56,962 nt of DNA from Desulfobacterales bacterium (GCA_025454255.1 JALOOU010000032.1:1-56962); one strand, 5' to 3'. Positions 23,585 through 33,519 are shown, numbered from the stretch's first letter. The notes: generated by a model from the sequence alone, not told the origin. Numbers and translations are program-made.

Positions 23585-25168
23585 ATGACTTCGCATCGAT
23601 CTCCGTCCCCCCGGGCTGCACTCCTCAACACGGCGTTGGCCGCACTGATGGTGGCGGCCCTCATCGGCTGCACCAGCGCAGCGAGCTCGCCCGGCGATGC
23701 GAACGCGCCCCGGGCGGATATCATCCGCATCGACGGCCTCAAGCAGTTCGGCGGCCTGGAGCGGCCCGCGGTGGTGTTTCTCCACGAGAAGCACACCCAG
23801 GCCCTGGCCCCGAAGAACAAGGAGTGCGCCGCCTGCCACCTGCCCGTGCCCGATAAGAAGTATATGTCCACCAAGTACATGCGGCTGAAAGATGAGTCCA
23901 AGGGCCAGGTGATGGAGGTCTACCACACCCACTGCATTGACTGCCATCGGCAGACGACCGCCGCCGGGGAGAAGAGCGGGCCGGTGGTCTGCGCCGGCTG
24001 CCATGCCGACAAGCAGGTTGCCTCCTCCTGGGCCGACATCGGCATGGACAAGTCGCTCCATTACCGCCACGTCAAGGCCCAGGAGAACAAGTGCGAGGCC
24101 TGCCACCACCAGTTCGACCCCACGGCCAAGAAGCTCTTCTACGCCAAGGGCAAGGAGGAGACCTGCCGCTACTGCCACCTGGACCGCACGGTCGAAAACG
24201 TGACCTCTTTCCGTCAGGCCGCCCATGACCAGTGCATCGACTGCCACCGCAAGCAGCTTGCGGCGAGCAAGGCCGCCGGCCCGGCCACCTGCAGCGGCTG
24301 CCACGATGCCGGGCTGCAGAAAAAGATCGAGAGGGTCAAGGAGATCCCGCGCCTGATGCGCGGCCAGCCCGATGTCACCCTGGTCCAGGCCATCCCGCGC
24401 GGCGGTCAGAAGCTGGATCCGGGAGCGCGGGCGAAGGTGGTCCCGTTCAATCACATCGCCCACGAGGCCGCCAACGACAGCTGCCGGGTGTGCCATCACG
24501 CCGGCATGGCGGCTTGCGGCACATGCCACAGCCTCCAAGGGTCCAAGGAGGGCAAGTTCGTGAGCCTGCAGACGGCCATGCACCGGGTGACGGCCCAGGC
24601 GAGCTGCATGGGCTGCCATCAATCGTACCTGGCCGACAAACGCTGTGCGGGCTGCCATGCGGCCATGCCGCCGCGCCAGCCGCAGGATGTCTCCGGCTGC
24701 GCGAGCTGCCACGTCGCGCCGCCGGCCGATACGACCGCGCAGAGCGACCCCAAGCAGATCGCGGCCGCGCTGCTCGATATGCGCCGGCCGGTGACCGCCA
24801 CCCTGCCCGACGACGCCATACCGGAGGAGGTGCTGATCAAGGCCTTGAGCAATAAATACGAGCCGGTCAAACTGCCGCACCGCAAGATCGTGCACGCCTT
24901 GCAGAAGAACCTGGCGGGCAGCAAGTTGGCCTCCTATTTCCACCCGGCTCCCGGCACCCTGTGCCAGGGCTGCCACCATCACAGCCCGGTCTCCGCCAAG
25001 CCGCCGGCCTGTGCGAGCTGCCACGGCAGGTCCTTCGACGAGCGCAACCTTTTCAAACCCGGGCTGCAGGCCGCCTATCACCTGCAGTGTTTCGAATGCC
25101 ATGCGGCCATGGGGATCGAGAAGCCGGTCGCCACGGACTGCACCGGCTGCCACAAAGCGAAGCCTTAA
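23585..25168 (+). CDS. hmcA: High-molecular-weight cytochrome c, 16 haems
   Basis: 527 residues with exactly sixteen CxxCH motifs, the haem number and approximate length of HmcA from Desulfovibrio. Segments such as SSWADIGMDKSLHYRHV, GTLCQGCHHHSP and LPHRKIVHAL match what I know of that protein. It is the periplasmic electron-accepting subunit of the Hmc complex, taking electrons from hydrogenase or type I cytochrome c3. The signal peptide ends in Leu-Ile-Gly-Cys29, a good lipobox, so here the cytochrome may be a lipoprotein. Start ATG 23585 has AAGGA nine bases upstream. It is the first gene of hmcABCDEF. Confidence 0.95.
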   Translation: MTSHRSPSPRAALLNTALAALMVAALIGCTSAASSPGDANAPRADIIRIDGLKQFGGLERPAVVFLHEKHTQALAPKNKECAACHLPVPDKKYMSTKYMRLKDESKGQVMEVYHTHCIDCHRQTTAAGEKSGPVVCAGCHADKQVASSWADIGMDKSLHYRHVKAQENKCEACHHQFDPTAKKLFYAKGKEETCRYCHLDRTVENVTSFRQAAHDQCIDCHRKQLAASKAAGPATCSGCHDAGLQKKIERVKEIPRLMRGQPDVTLVQAIPRGGQKLDPGARAKVVPFNHIAHEAANDSCRVCHHAGMAACGTCHSLQGSKEGKFVSLQTAMHRVTAQASCMGCHQSYLADKRCAGCHAAMPPRQPQDVSGCASCHVAPPADTTAQSDPKQIAAALLDMRRPVTATLPDDAIPEEVLIKALSNKYEPVKLPHRKIVHALQKNLAGSKLASYFHPAPGTLCQGCHHHSPVSAKPPACASCHGRSFDERNLFKPGLQAAYHLQCFECHAAMGIEKPVATDCTGCHKAKP

Positions 25169-25207
25169 ACCGGAACCGGGTCATCAACTTATCAGAGGGA
25201 CAGGAAC

Positions 25208-26302
25208 ATGTCGATTTCACGCAGGAAGTTTCTCGGCTGGTTGGGCGCCGCCGGAGCGGGAGCGGCCGTCGGCCGCCCGGCCCAGGCCGCCGGGACGGCG
25301 AGGTTTCCCGGCCATCCGGAGGCCTTCGGGGTGCTTTTCGACGTCACCCGCTGCATCGGCTGCCGCAAGTGCGAGGAGGCCTGCCAGAAGGTCAACGGGC
25401 TGCCCGCCCCGGAGAGGCCCTTCAGCGATCTGACGGTGATGGACCGCAAGCGGCGCACCGATTCCCGGAACTACACCGTGGTCAACCGCTACGACCATGT
25501 TCCCGGGGCGCGCGGGCCGCTCTACCGCAAGCTGCAGTGCAACCACTGCCTGGAGCCGGCCTGCGCCTCGGCCTGCTTCGTCGCGGCCTTCCACAAGAAC
25601 AGCAACGGCTCCGTGACCTATGACGAGTCGGTCTGTGTCGGGTGCCGCTACTGCATGATCGCCTGCCCCTTCGAAATCCCCACCTACGAGTACGACAAGG
25701 CTTTCACCCCGCGGGTCATGAAGTGCACCTTCTGCCATCCCCGGCTGGTCGAGGGCCTGCTGCCGGGCTGCGTCGAGATCTGCCCGGCCGAGGCCCTGAC
25801 CTTCGGCCGGCGCCGCGACCTCCTGCGGATCGCACGCGAGCGCTTCGAGAAGTTTCCGGGCCGCTACCGCGATCACATTTACGGCGAGACGGAGATGGGC
25901 GGGACCGCGTGGCTGACCATCTCCGGGGTTCCCTTCCGGGAGTTGGGGATGCGCGAGGACCTGGGCACCGTCGCCGCACCGGAGTTGACCAAAGGCGCTT
26001 TGAGCGTGGTGCCGATCGTGGCCGGCCTGTGGCCCGTGCTGCTGACCGGTATCTACGCCATCAGCCAGCGTCGGGACAAAATCGCCCGCGAGGAGAGCTC
26101 GGCGGCGGTGGCTGCGGCCGTGGCGCAGGCGCAGGCCGAGGCCAAGGCCAAGCTGGCCGAGGCCATGGCCAAGGCCGAGAAGGAGAAGCGCGCGGCCGTC
26201 GAAAAAGAGGTCAAGAAAGCCCTGGAGGATGCCGCCAAGGCCAAAGCCCAGGAGGGCGCGGCCGCCGCGGCGGCGGCCGAAGCCGAAAAGAAGCCCAGCT
26301 GA
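25208..26302 (+). CDS. hmcB: Hmc complex iron-sulfur protein
   Basis: 364 residues. A Tat signal ([19 protein letters not shown]) is followed by four Cys clusters ([39 protein letters not shown]...GCVEIC), giving four [4Fe-4S] centres of the DMSO-reductase beta type. A transmembrane helix near residue 265-285 ([19 protein letters not shown]) anchors it. A 70-residue Ala/Lys/Glu-rich helix follows, probably a cytoplasmic or stalk coiled coil. It passes electrons from HmcA to the membrane subunits. Confidence 0.93.
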   Translation: MSISRRKFLGWLGAAGAGAAVGRPAQAAGTARFPGHPEAFGVLFDVTRCIGCRKCEEACQKVNGLPAPERPFSDLTVMDRKRRTDSRNYTVVNRYDHVPGARGPLYRKLQCNHCLEPACASACFVAAFHKNSNGSVTYDESVCVGCRYCMIACPFEIPTYEYDKAFTPRVMKCTFCHPRLVEGLLPGCVEICPAEALTFGRRRDLLRIARERFEKFPGRYRDHIYGETEMGGTAWLTISGVPFRELGMREDLGTVAAPELTKGALSVVPIVAGLWPVLLTGIYAISQRRDKIAREESSAAVAAAVAQAQAEAKAKLAEAMAKAEKEKRAAVEKEVKKALEDAAKAKAQEGAAAAAAAEAEKKPS

Positions 26303-26314
26303 GGAGGGAATCAG

Positions 26315-27484
26315 ATGCCTGCACCTAAGTTCACCCTTCAGAAACCCGCTCTGACCCCCTTCAACGTGGTGGCCGGGATCATCCTGGCGGTCGGCTTGTA
26401 TGTCACGGTGATCCGCTTTACCCAGGGGCTGGCGGCGACGACCAACCTCTCCGATTACAACCCCTGGGGGATCTGGATCGGCTTCGACCTGCTGGTGGGC
26501 GTTGCGCTCGCGGCCGGCGGCTACGTCACCTCGGCCGCCTGCTACATCTTCGGCCTCAAGCGCTTTCATTCCGCGGTGCGGCCGGCGATCCTGACCGGGT
26601 TCCTGGGCTATGCCCTGGTCGTGCTGGCCCTGCACTACGACGTCGGCCGGCCCTGGCGCCTGCCCTACCCCTTCATCGTCCAGAGCGGGACGACGTCGCT
26701 GCTCTTCGAAGTGGCGGCGTGCGTGGCCCTTTACCTGACGGTGCTCTTCATCGAATTCTCGCCGGCCGCTTTGGAGTGGCTGGGGTTGAAGCGCGCGCGG
26801 CGGATCGTCGTCCGGCTGACCCTGGTGCTCACCATTTTCGGAGTGGTGCTCTCCACGCTGCACCAGTCCTCTCTGGGGGCCCTGTTCCTGATCGCACCCT
26901 CCAAGCTGCACCCGCTCTGGTACTCGCCCTACATCGCGCTCTTCTTCTTCGTTTCGAGCGTCGTCGCGGGGCTCTCCATGGTGATCTTCGAGAGTACGCT
27001 CGCCCATCGCTACTTCCACGACAAGATGGACGACGAGCACCTGCGGCAGGCGGACGGGGTCGCCCTCGGCTTCGGCAAGGCCGCCGCCTGGGTGCTGGCA
27101 GGCTATTTCGTCATGAAAGTGATCGGCATCGCCCAGACCGACGCCTGGAGCTATCTCGCCACCGGCTACGGGGCCTGGTTCCTGGTGGAGCTGCTCGGCT
27201 TCATCCTGCTGCCCTGCTATGCCTTCGCCATCGGCGTGCGCGACAAGAACCTCAAGGTGATCCGCTGGACCGCGGCCTGGTCGGTGCTCGGGATCGTGGT
27301 CAACCGCTTCAATGTCGGCCTGATCGCCTTCAACTATCACCTGCCCTCCAGCGAGCGCTATTTCCCGCACTGGATGGAGATCGCCATATCCCTTTTCGTC
27401 GTCACGATCGGCGTGGTGGCCTACAAGTTCATCGTGACCCACATGCCGATCCTCTACTCGCACCCGGACTACGACGCGCATTAA
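26315..27484 (+). CDS. hmcC: Hmc complex NrfD-like integral membrane subunit
   Basis: 389 residues with about ten transmembrane helices of the NrfD/PsrC family (TPFNVVAGIILAVGLYVTV; NPWGIWIGFDLLVGVALAAGG early). It begins 12 bases after hmcB with GGAGGG upstream. It is the likely quinone-interacting or proton-relay subunit of the Hmc complex, coupling periplasmic to cytoplasmic redox modules. Confidence 0.93.
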   Translation: MPAPKFTLQKPALTPFNVVAGIILAVGLYVTVIRFTQGLAATTNLSDYNPWGIWIGFDLLVGVALAAGGYVTSAACYIFGLKRFHSAVRPAILTGFLGYALVVLALHYDVGRPWRLPYPFIVQSGTTSLLFEVAACVALYLTVLFIEFSPAALEWLGLKRARRIVVRLTLVLTIFGVVLSTLHQSSLGALFLIAPSKLHPLWYSPYIALFFFVSSVVAGLSMVIFESTLAHRYFHDKMDDEHLRQADGVALGFGKAAAWVLAGYFVMKVIGIAQTDAWSYLATGYGAWFLVELLGFILLPCYAFAIGVRDKNLKVIRWTAAWSVLGIVVNRFNVGLIAFNYHLPSSERYFPHWMEIAISLFVVTIGVVAYKFIVTHMPILYSHPDYDAH

Positions 27485-27506
27485 CGGCGGCATCAAGGAC
27501 AGCTCT

Positions 27507-27680
27507 ATGGACAACCCGATCGTCACCCTGCATGATTTCATGCTGCGAACCGAGAGCATCACCTACATCCTCGTGGTCGCGGTCCTTGTCAGCTTTCCGT
27601 TTTTCTGGCGGTTTCTGACCGACCGCGACGAGGATTCGACACGGCCGGACGGGGAGCATTCATCCGGCAAGCATCATTAG
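27507..27680 (+). CDS. hmcD: Hmc complex small membrane subunit
   Basis: 57 residues with one transmembrane helix (ITYILVVAVLVSFPFFW) followed by an acidic, His-ended tail. It lies in the hmcD position between hmcC and hmcE and matches the size (47-60 residues) of HmcD from known operons. Identification rests on position and topology. Confidence 0.85.
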   Translation: MDNPIVTLHDFMLRTESITYILVVAVLVSFPFFWRFLTDRDEDSTRPDGEHSSGKHH

Positions 27681-27722
27681 CGGCGTTCGGGACTTATTTT
27701 CTCGTAGCAAGGAGTGGGGCCC

Positions 27723-28400
27723 ATGTACGAATTCGTGACCGGTCCGCTGGCATGGCTGGCATTCGCGGTTTTCTTCGTCGGGATCATCGTGCGTCTGGTG
27801 CTGTATGTGCGCGGCCTGGACTGGAAGCTCGACCGCGTGACCTATTCGGTCAACACGGCCTTCGGGGTCCGTGGGGCCGTGCGCTCCATCTTGTTCTGGC
27901 TCTTCCCCTTCGGCACCCAGAGCTACCGCAACAACCCCGGCTTCACCCTGGCGCTCTTCGCCATGCACATCGGCTTGATCGTGACCCCGATCTTTCTGCT
28001 CGGCCACAACATCCTGCTGCAGGAGCGCTGGGGGTTCAGCCTGTGGTCGCTGCCGGGAGCCGTCGCCGACCTTTTGACCATCGCCGTCATCGTCTCGGCC
28101 CTGCTCCTGGCCCTGCGGCGGATCGCCCTGCCGGAGGTGCGCATCATCACGACCGCCTATGACTACCTGCTGCTCGCGGTCGCCGTGGCGCCTTTCGTGA
28201 CGGGCTGGATCGCGCGCTACGCCTACGTCCACAGCCAGGCCTGGCTGATCGTCCACGTGCTCTGCGGGGAGCTCTTCCTGGTGGCGATACCCTTCACCAA
28301 GCTCTCGCACTTCGTGCTGTTTTTCGCCACCCGCGCGCAGCTCGGCATGGACTACGGGATCAAGCGCGGCGGCATGAAAGTCAAGGGGATCAGCTGGTAG
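27723..28400 (+). CDS. hmcE: Hmc complex cytochrome b-like subunit
   Basis: 225 residues, the size of HmcE. Five or six transmembrane helices in a NarI-like arrangement (LAFAVFFVGIIVRLVLYV; NPGFTLALFAMHIGLIVTPIFLLGH; AWLIVHVLCGELFLVAIPFTKLSHF). His residues in the membrane segments could bind haem b or substitute in quinone binding. ATG 27723 is chosen because AAGGAG lies eight bases upstream. A long gap with hairpins separates it from hmcF. Confidence 0.92.
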   Translation: MYEFVTGPLAWLAFAVFFVGIIVRLVLYVRGLDWKLDRVTYSVNTAFGVRGAVRSILFWLFPFGTQSYRNNPGFTLALFAMHIGLIVTPIFLLGHNILLQERWGFSLWSLPGAVADLLTIAVIVSALLLALRRIALPEVRIITTAYDYLLLAVAVAPFVTGWIARYAYVHSQAWLIVHVLCGELFLVAIPFTKLSHFVLFFATRAQLGMDYGIKRGGMKVKGISW

Positions 28401-28520
28401 AAAGTTCGCGCGCCCCGCCGCGCGCGGCCGCCGCATCAACGGCAATGGGGGTGCCGGCGGGAATGGAGAGAAAGCCGCTCTCTATAGAGGTGAAGATGTT
28501 CATTGGATTTCGGGTGCAAT

Positions 28521-28619
28521 AAGGGTTCAAGGGTTCCAGGGGGCAAGCCTTGACGCTGCGCCTTTTTCACTCGAACCCTTGATCCCTCGAACCCTTTATG
28601 CCACCGGTTTCAGCCGGTG
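28521..28619. repeat. Inverted repeats between hmcE and hmcF
   Basis: AAGGGTTCAAGGGTTC (28521-28536) can pair with the block 28573-28596 built of GAACCCTT units. A second perfect hairpin CACCGG-TTTCAG-CCGGTG follows at 28602-28619, just before the hmcF ribosome site. They lie inside the operon and might set the hmcF level by processing or attenuation. Confidence 0.6.
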
Positions 28620-28643
28620 CGTGGTTTACGCGGAGAGGACGCC

Positions 28644-30026
28644 ATGCCGGAAGGAGTTCTGTGCAACAAAAACAAGGTGAGCACCCTGGAGCAGCTCCAG
28701 GCGCTGCTGGCCGACAAGAGCGGCAAGCAGTATTACCAGGAGATGAACCGCCTGGAGGTCGACACCAAGGCCCTGTGGGACCTCGTCCAGAAGACCTGTA
28801 AATCGCGCATCCGCACCTGGCTGGAGATATGCACCCACTGCGGTTTGTGCGCCGAGAGCTGCTTCTACTACCTCGCCAACAACCGTGACCCCCGCCAGGT
28901 GCCCTCTTACAAGATCCAGAGCACCCTGGGGCAGATCGTGCGGCGCAAAGGGCAGGTGGACAACGCCTTCATGCAGATGGCGATGGACACCGCCTTCTCC
29001 AAGTGCACCTGCTGCACGCGCTGCGGGATCTACTGCCCGCTGGGGATCGACATGGGGGTCATGTTCAGCTATCTGCGCGGCCTGCTCTTCTCCCAGGGCT
29101 TCACCCCCTGGGAGATGAAGATCGGCACCGGGATGCACCGCGTCTACCGGGCCCAGATGGATGTCACGACCGAGGATTGGGTGGAGACCTGCGCGTGGAT
29201 GGCCGAGGAGACCGCCGACGAGTGGCCGGGCCTTGAGATCCCGGTCGACAAGGAGGGCGCCGACATCCTCTACACGGTCAACGCGCGCGAGCCCAAGCAC
29301 TACCCGGAGGACATCGCCCAGGCGGCCATCCTCTTTCATTTGGCCGGCGAGAACTGGACCGTGCCGAGCGAGGGCTGGGAGGAGACGAGCCTGGCCATGT
29401 TCGCGGGGGATTGGGAGGCCAGCAAGATGCAGGTGGAGAGCGTCTACGGCGCCATGCACAAGCTCCGCCCCAAACGCATGGTGGTGACCGAGTGCGGCCA
29501 CGCCTACCGGGCGACGGTGATCGAGGGGCCTTACTGGGCCGGGCTGCCGAGCGGCAAGACCCCGGTCGAAAGCCTGCACTACGTGGAGTGGGTGGCCGAG
29601 GCCCTGCGCACGGGCAAGCTCAAAATCGACCCGGCCAAGCGGATCAAGGAGCCGGTGACCTATCAGGACTCCTGCAACTACATCCGCAACGGCGGTCTGT
29701 GGGAGGCCGCCCGCTACATCATGAGCCAGATCGCCGAGGACTTCCGCGAAATGACCCCCTCGCGCGAGCACAACTTCTGCTGCGGCGGCGGCGGAGGGCT
29801 GAACGGCATCGGCCGCTACCGCGAGCAGCGCAACGTGGGCCTCAGGGTCAAGCGCGACCAGATCCTGGCCACGGGGGCGAAGCTGGTGGTCGCCCCGTGC
29901 CACAACTGCTGGGACGCCATCCGCGACCTGGAGGAGGTCTACGAGATCGGCATCCGCTGGAGTTTCCTGAAACCCCTGCTGATCAACATGGTCGAGGTGC
30001 CCGAGCACCTGAAGCCGGAGGAGTGA
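28644..30026 (+). CDS. hmcF: Hmc complex cytoplasmic HdrD-like Fe-S protein
   Basis: 460 residues, one shorter than the known HmcF. Two [4Fe-4S] motifs ([23 protein letters not shown]) precede two CCG-type domains ([12 protein letters not shown]...NFCCGGGGG and APCHNCWD), the layout of HdrD/GlpC-like proteins. It is the cytoplasmic end of the Hmc complex, receiving electrons through the membrane, presumably for sulfate reduction. ATG 28644 has GAGAGGA upstream. Confidence 0.93.
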   Translation: MPEGVLCNKNKVSTLEQLQALLADKSGKQYYQEMNRLEVDTKALWDLVQKTCKSRIRTWLEICTHCGLCAESCFYYLANNRDPRQVPSYKIQSTLGQIVRRKGQVDNAFMQMAMDTAFSKCTCCTRCGIYCPLGIDMGVMFSYLRGLLFSQGFTPWEMKIGTGMHRVYRAQMDVTTEDWVETCAWMAEETADEWPGLEIPVDKEGADILYTVNAREPKHYPEDIAQAAILFHLAGENWTVPSEGWEETSLAMFAGDWEASKMQVESVYGAMHKLRPKRMVVTECGHAYRATVIEGPYWAGLPSGKTPVESLHYVEWVAEALRTGKLKIDPAKRIKEPVTYQDSCNYIRNGGLWEAARYIMSQIAEDFREMTPSREHNFCCGGGGGLNGIGRYREQRNVGLRVKRDQILATGAKLVVAPCHNCWDAIRDLEEVYEIGIRWSFLKPLLINMVEVPEHLKPEE

Positions 30027-30138
30027 GCGGCCTGCCGACGGCCTGACATGCGGGCTCCACATCGGCCCGATCGGCGGATTCTCAAACCCAACACCAGGCA
30101 CTAAACACTGAACACCCACACGGATACCCGTGACCGCC

Positions 30139-30675
30139 ATGAACACAGTGATCCTCAAATCCGACGGCGCCCTCGCGCATGACCGCACAGTGGTCGCCGA
30201 AGACCCCCTCTTTCTGCTCGGCCACAAGGTCGAACTCGAGCAGGGCTACACGCTGCGCAGCTTCTTCAAGATGATCGAACGCTATCCGATCTTCACGAAG
30301 CTGAACGCGTTCTTGCCCGAATGTTTGGAGCAGTACCGGAAATGCCCGGGGGGCGAGTGCCTGGCGTCCGGGGTGGGGCGCCTCGAGCTTTTCAAGACCG
30401 TCGAGATGATGGGGTTCCCGGGCGAGCCGCGCCTGGAGATCTACCACACCCTGTGCGGCGTGGATGGCGAGCAGACTTGCGAGATCAAGGCATTTCCCCT
30501 GGAGAACCTGCTCGATCTGCCGGTTCAGGTCGGCAAGCTCAAGCACGTCGTTTTCGGCGACAAGGTGGATGTGCTGGAGTTCGACACCATTTTCAATCTG
30601 TTCGAGTTCATCGAGGGGATCGTCTGGCAGTTGAGTTTTCACCGCAGCCCCAAAGAGTGTGCCCTAAGGAGATGA
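30139..30675 (+). CDS. Conserved hypothetical protein downstream of hmcF
   Basis: 178 residues with no signal peptide. Alternating helices and strands (GYTLRSFFKMIERYP, LEIYHTLCGVDGEQTC, TIFNLFEFIEGIVWQLSFH) and five Cys, including CPGGEC. It ends 3 bases before the universal stress gene and lies on the same strand as hmc, so it probably belongs to the same transcript. GTG 30130 is an alternative start and neither has a strong ribosome site. Family not recognised. Confidence 0.6.
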   Translation: MNTVILKSDGALAHDRTVVAEDPLFLLGHKVELEQGYTLRSFFKMIERYPIFTKLNAFLPECLEQYRKCPGGECLASGVGRLELFKTVEMMGFPGEPRLEIYHTLCGVDGEQTCEIKAFPLENLLDLPVQVGKLKHVVFGDKVDVLEFDTIFNLFEFIEGIVWQLSFHRSPKECALRR

Positions 30676-30678
30676 CGC

Positions 30679-31474
30679 ATGTTTAAAAAACTGCTGTTTG
30701 CGACGACGGCTTCTCCCGTTTGCGACAATGCGGCCAAGGTGGCCTTCGACCTCGAGCTGAAGTGGGAGGCCAAGCTCCTCGTGTTGCATGTCCTGGGGCT
30801 CCCGGGCCGCGGATTCAACCTCCAATTCACCGACGTGCGCACCGGCGAGCGCGAGGACCCCAGCCAGGACTACGTCGAGTGGGTGAAGGAGGAGCTGAAC
30901 ACCACCTACGGCAAGCTGCGCCACCCGGCACCGTGCGATCGCCGGCAGCACCATGCGCAAAGTGGCCAAGGCCGCGCGCTGCGCGGTCGTCATCGTCAAT
31001 CGGCCCTGCACCACCTGCTGGCGGCTGTTTTCCAACATCGTCGTCGGCATCGATTTTTCCAAGGCCTCCGAGTCGGCCTTTTTGTGGGCCTACAAGCTCG
31101 CCAGCGAAGTCGGCGCCAAGCTGCACATCTTTCACGCCATCGACATCACCGCCGAGGGGCTGACCCTGCCGACCGGCCAGACCGCCATCGAGCAGCGGAT
31201 CAAGGAAGCCCGCCGGCGGATCGAGCAGCACATGATCCCCAAACTGAAGGGATACGACAAATACAGCATCGAGGTCTGGGAGGGGATCCCCTACGTCGAG
31301 ATCCTCAAGTTCGCCCGCGAGCGCCAGGGGGACCTGATCGTCATGGCCCACCACGCACGCGAGGTCGACCTGGAGGAGGCCGAACTCGGCAGCACGGTCG
31401 AGCAGGTGGTGCTGCGCGCCTCCTGCCCGGTGGCGAGCGTGAACCACCCGGACAAAGTGGCCGATCTGCTGTGA
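30679..31474 (+). pseudogene. Tandem universal stress protein with internal deletion and frameshift
   Basis: The frame from 30679 (after AAGGAGATGACGC) encodes the first half of a UspA domain (MFKKLLFATTASPVCDNAAK to NTTYGKL). Another frame takes up near 30938 with IAGSTMRKVAKAARCAVVIV, the end of the same domain. About 40-50 residues of domain one are missing at the junction (30912-30940) and the frame shifts. Domain two (FSNIVVGIDFSKASESAFLW to NHPDK) is intact to 31474. The second half has no good ribosome site of its own at ATG 30953. It is either a decayed gene or an assembly error. Confidence 0.75.
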
Positions 31475-31489
31475 TGCAAGAGGGGCTGC

Positions 31490-31885
31490 GTGGGGAAGAA
31501 AAAGATCCTTTTCGTTGACGATGAGCTCGACATGCGGATTTTTCTCTCCACCGTGCTCACGACCGGGGGCTTCGAGGCCATCGCCGCGCGCAACGCCATC
31601 GAAGGCCTGCAGAAAGCCCGCGCGGAGATGCCGGATCTGGTCATCATGGACGTCATGATGCCGTCGGCCGGCGGCGTGACCCTTTTCCAGGAAATCAAGA
31701 AAGACGACCGGCTCAAGCACACGCCGGTGATCATGCTGACGGGGGTCAGCGAAAAGGCATTCCACCACCACGTGAAGATGGTCAATCTGCGCATCGATAA
31801 AGCGCTGCCGCCGCCCGACGCCTACCTCGAAAAACCCCTTTACCCCGAGAAACTTCTATCCGCGATCCGCCAGCTGCTGCCCTGA
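31490..31885 (+). CDS. Single-domain response regulator
   Basis: 131 residues; GTG start at 31490. A receiver domain alone: acidic pair in LFVDDE, phosphoacceptor Asp in VIMDVMMP, Thr in MLTGVS and Lys in LEKPL. There is no output domain. In Desulfovibrio the hmc operon is followed by the regulators rrf1 and rrf2; this gene sits in the rrf1-like position, though no HTH Rrf2 protein follows. It presumably takes phosphate from the neighbouring kinases. Confidence 0.85.
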   Translation: MGKKKILFVDDELDMRIFLSTVLTTGGFEAIAARNAIEGLQKARAEMPDLVIMDVMMPSAGGVTLFQEIKKDDRLKHTPVIMLTGVSEKAFHHHVKMVNLRIDKALPPPDAYLEKPLYPEKLLSAIRQLLP

Positions 31886-31899
31886 ATGGGAGGAGCGCC

Positions 31900-33507
31900 A
31901 TGGACGACCCCCTGCTCCTGGCTGACGACGAGGACGGCATCCGCCGGGTGCTCGGCATCACGCTCGCCGATGCCGGCTTCCGCGTGCTGACGGCCGCCGA
32001 CGGGCACGAGGCCCTGGCGATGTTTCGCCGCGACCAGCCGGCGATCGTCCTGACCGACATCAAGATGCCCGGGCTGAGCGGCCTGGATCTGCTGCGGATC
32101 ATCAAGGCCGAGCGGCCGGAGACCGAGGTCATCATGATCACCGGCCACGGGGACCTCGAACTGGCCATCGAGAGCATCAAGCTCGAGGCCACGGACTTCG
32201 TCACCAAGCCGATCAACGACGATGTGCTCGCCATCGCCCTGAAGCGCGCCCAAGACCGGATCGCCATGCGGCGGCAGCTCAGGGTCTACACGGAAAACCT
32301 CGAAAAACTGGTGCGCAAGCAGGCCGCCCGCCTGGTGGAGGCGGAGCGGCTGGCCGCCATCGGCCAGACCGTGGAGGGGCTGTCCACGGCGTTTCGCGAC
32401 ATGGCGGGCGACCTGGAGGGCAGCGTGCGCTACTTCAACGACATGCCCTGCTTCGTCTCCGTGCACGATCGGCACTTGACGGTCCTGGCGGCCAACCCCC
32501 TCTATCGCGAGCGCCTGGGCGAAATGGTCGGCCGGCGCAGCTGGGAAATCTACGCCAGCCGCCGCGACCAGCCCTACACCTGCCCGGTGGCGCGCACGAT
32601 CGAGACCGGCATGGGCCAGCGCAGCCCCGAGGTGATCGCCTACCGCGACGGCAGCCAGGCGGCGGTGATGGTCCACACCGCGCCGATCCGCGGCAGCCGC
32701 GGCGAACTCGAACTGGTGCTCGAGTTCGCGATGGATATCTCCGAGGTGGAGCGGCTGCGGGACGAGCTGCAGTCCACCCAGGGGCGGCTGACCTCGCTCG
32801 GCCTGATGGTGAGCTCGGTCTCCCATGGCGTGAAAGGCATCCTGACCGGCATGGACGCCGGGATCTACCTGGCGGAGTCGGGGCTGAAAAACGCCGACCC
32901 GGACCGCGTGCGGGAGGGGGTCGCCACGGTGCGGGAGATGGTGGAGCGGATCCGCGGCGTGGTGCTCGACATCCTCTACTTTGCCAAGGAGCGGCCCCTG
33001 GAGCGCAAGCGCCTCGATGTCGGCCGGTTCGTCGAGGGGCTGCTGGCCGTGGCCGGCCCCAAAATCGGCAAGCGCGGCATCGCGTTCGCCACGCAGATCG
33101 ACTCCGACTTAGGCGATTTCGACGCCGACGAGGCCGTCATGGTTCCGGCGCTGCTCAACCTGCTGGAGAATGCCGTCGATGCCTGCACGGAAGCCGCGTC
33201 CGGACCGGGGCACCGCATCAGCTTCCGCGCCCGGGGCGATTCGGAGCAGGTCGTCTTCGAGGTGGAGGACGACGGCATCGGCATGAGCCCGCAGACCCAG
33301 GCGAAAATGTTCAACCTCTTCTTTTCCTCCAAGGGCAAGGCCGGCACCGGGCTCGGTCTGTTCATCACACGGCAGGTCGTCTCCCAGCATGCGGGGACGA
33401 TCGCGGTGGAATCGGTGTTGGGCCGGGGTTCGCGGTTGCGCGTCTGCCTCCCCCGCCGGGCCGGGTCGAACCCGGTCCCCGGCCTCTCTTCCGGGGATCG
33501 GTGCTGA
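31900..33507 (+). CDS. Receiver-PAS-histidine kinase
   Basis: 535 residues, cytoplasmic. The receiver (residues 1-125; phospho-Asp in VLTDIKMPG, Lys in TKPIND) is followed by a coiled linker, a PAS domain (about 180-290: FVSVHDRHLTVLAANPLY, QPYTCPVARTIE), the H-box SSVSHGVKGILTG and an HATPase domain (LLENAVDAC, DDGIGM, GTGLGLF). The receiver and linker are closely similar to those of the kinase at 35858, so the two are paralogues. GGGAGGAG precedes the ATG. It is probably part of the redox relay around Hmc. Confidence 0.85.
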   Translation: MDDPLLLADDEDGIRRVLGITLADAGFRVLTAADGHEALAMFRRDQPAIVLTDIKMPGLSGLDLLRIIKAERPETEVIMITGHGDLELAIESIKLEATDFVTKPINDDVLAIALKRAQDRIAMRRQLRVYTENLEKLVRKQAARLVEAERLAAIGQTVEGLSTAFRDMAGDLEGSVRYFNDMPCFVSVHDRHLTVLAANPLYRERLGEMVGRRSWEIYASRRDQPYTCPVARTIETGMGQRSPEVIAYRDGSQAAVMVHTAPIRGSRGELELVLEFAMDISEVERLRDELQSTQGRLTSLGLMVSSVSHGVKGILTGMDAGIYLAESGLKNADPDRVREGVATVREMVERIRGVVLDILYFAKERPLERKRLDVGRFVEGLLAVAGPKIGKRGIAFATQIDSDLGDFDADEAVMVPALLNLLENAVDACTEAASGPGHRISFRARGDSEQVVFEVEDDGIGMSPQTQAKMFNLFFSSKGKAGTGLGLFITRQVVSQHAGTIAVESVLGRGSRLRVCLPRRAGSNPVPGLSSGDRC

Positions 33508-33519
33508 ACCGCAGCTCCG

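Noticed and set aside
25217..27562. A 781-residue minus-strand frame opposite hmcB and hmcC.
   Set aside because: The plus strand carries the Fe-S and membrane motifs; the antisense frame is compositional.
30027..30138. A possible CRISPR-like or direct repeat (ACAC-type words near 30085-30120).
   Set aside because: The words are short, irregular and few, with no constant spacer.
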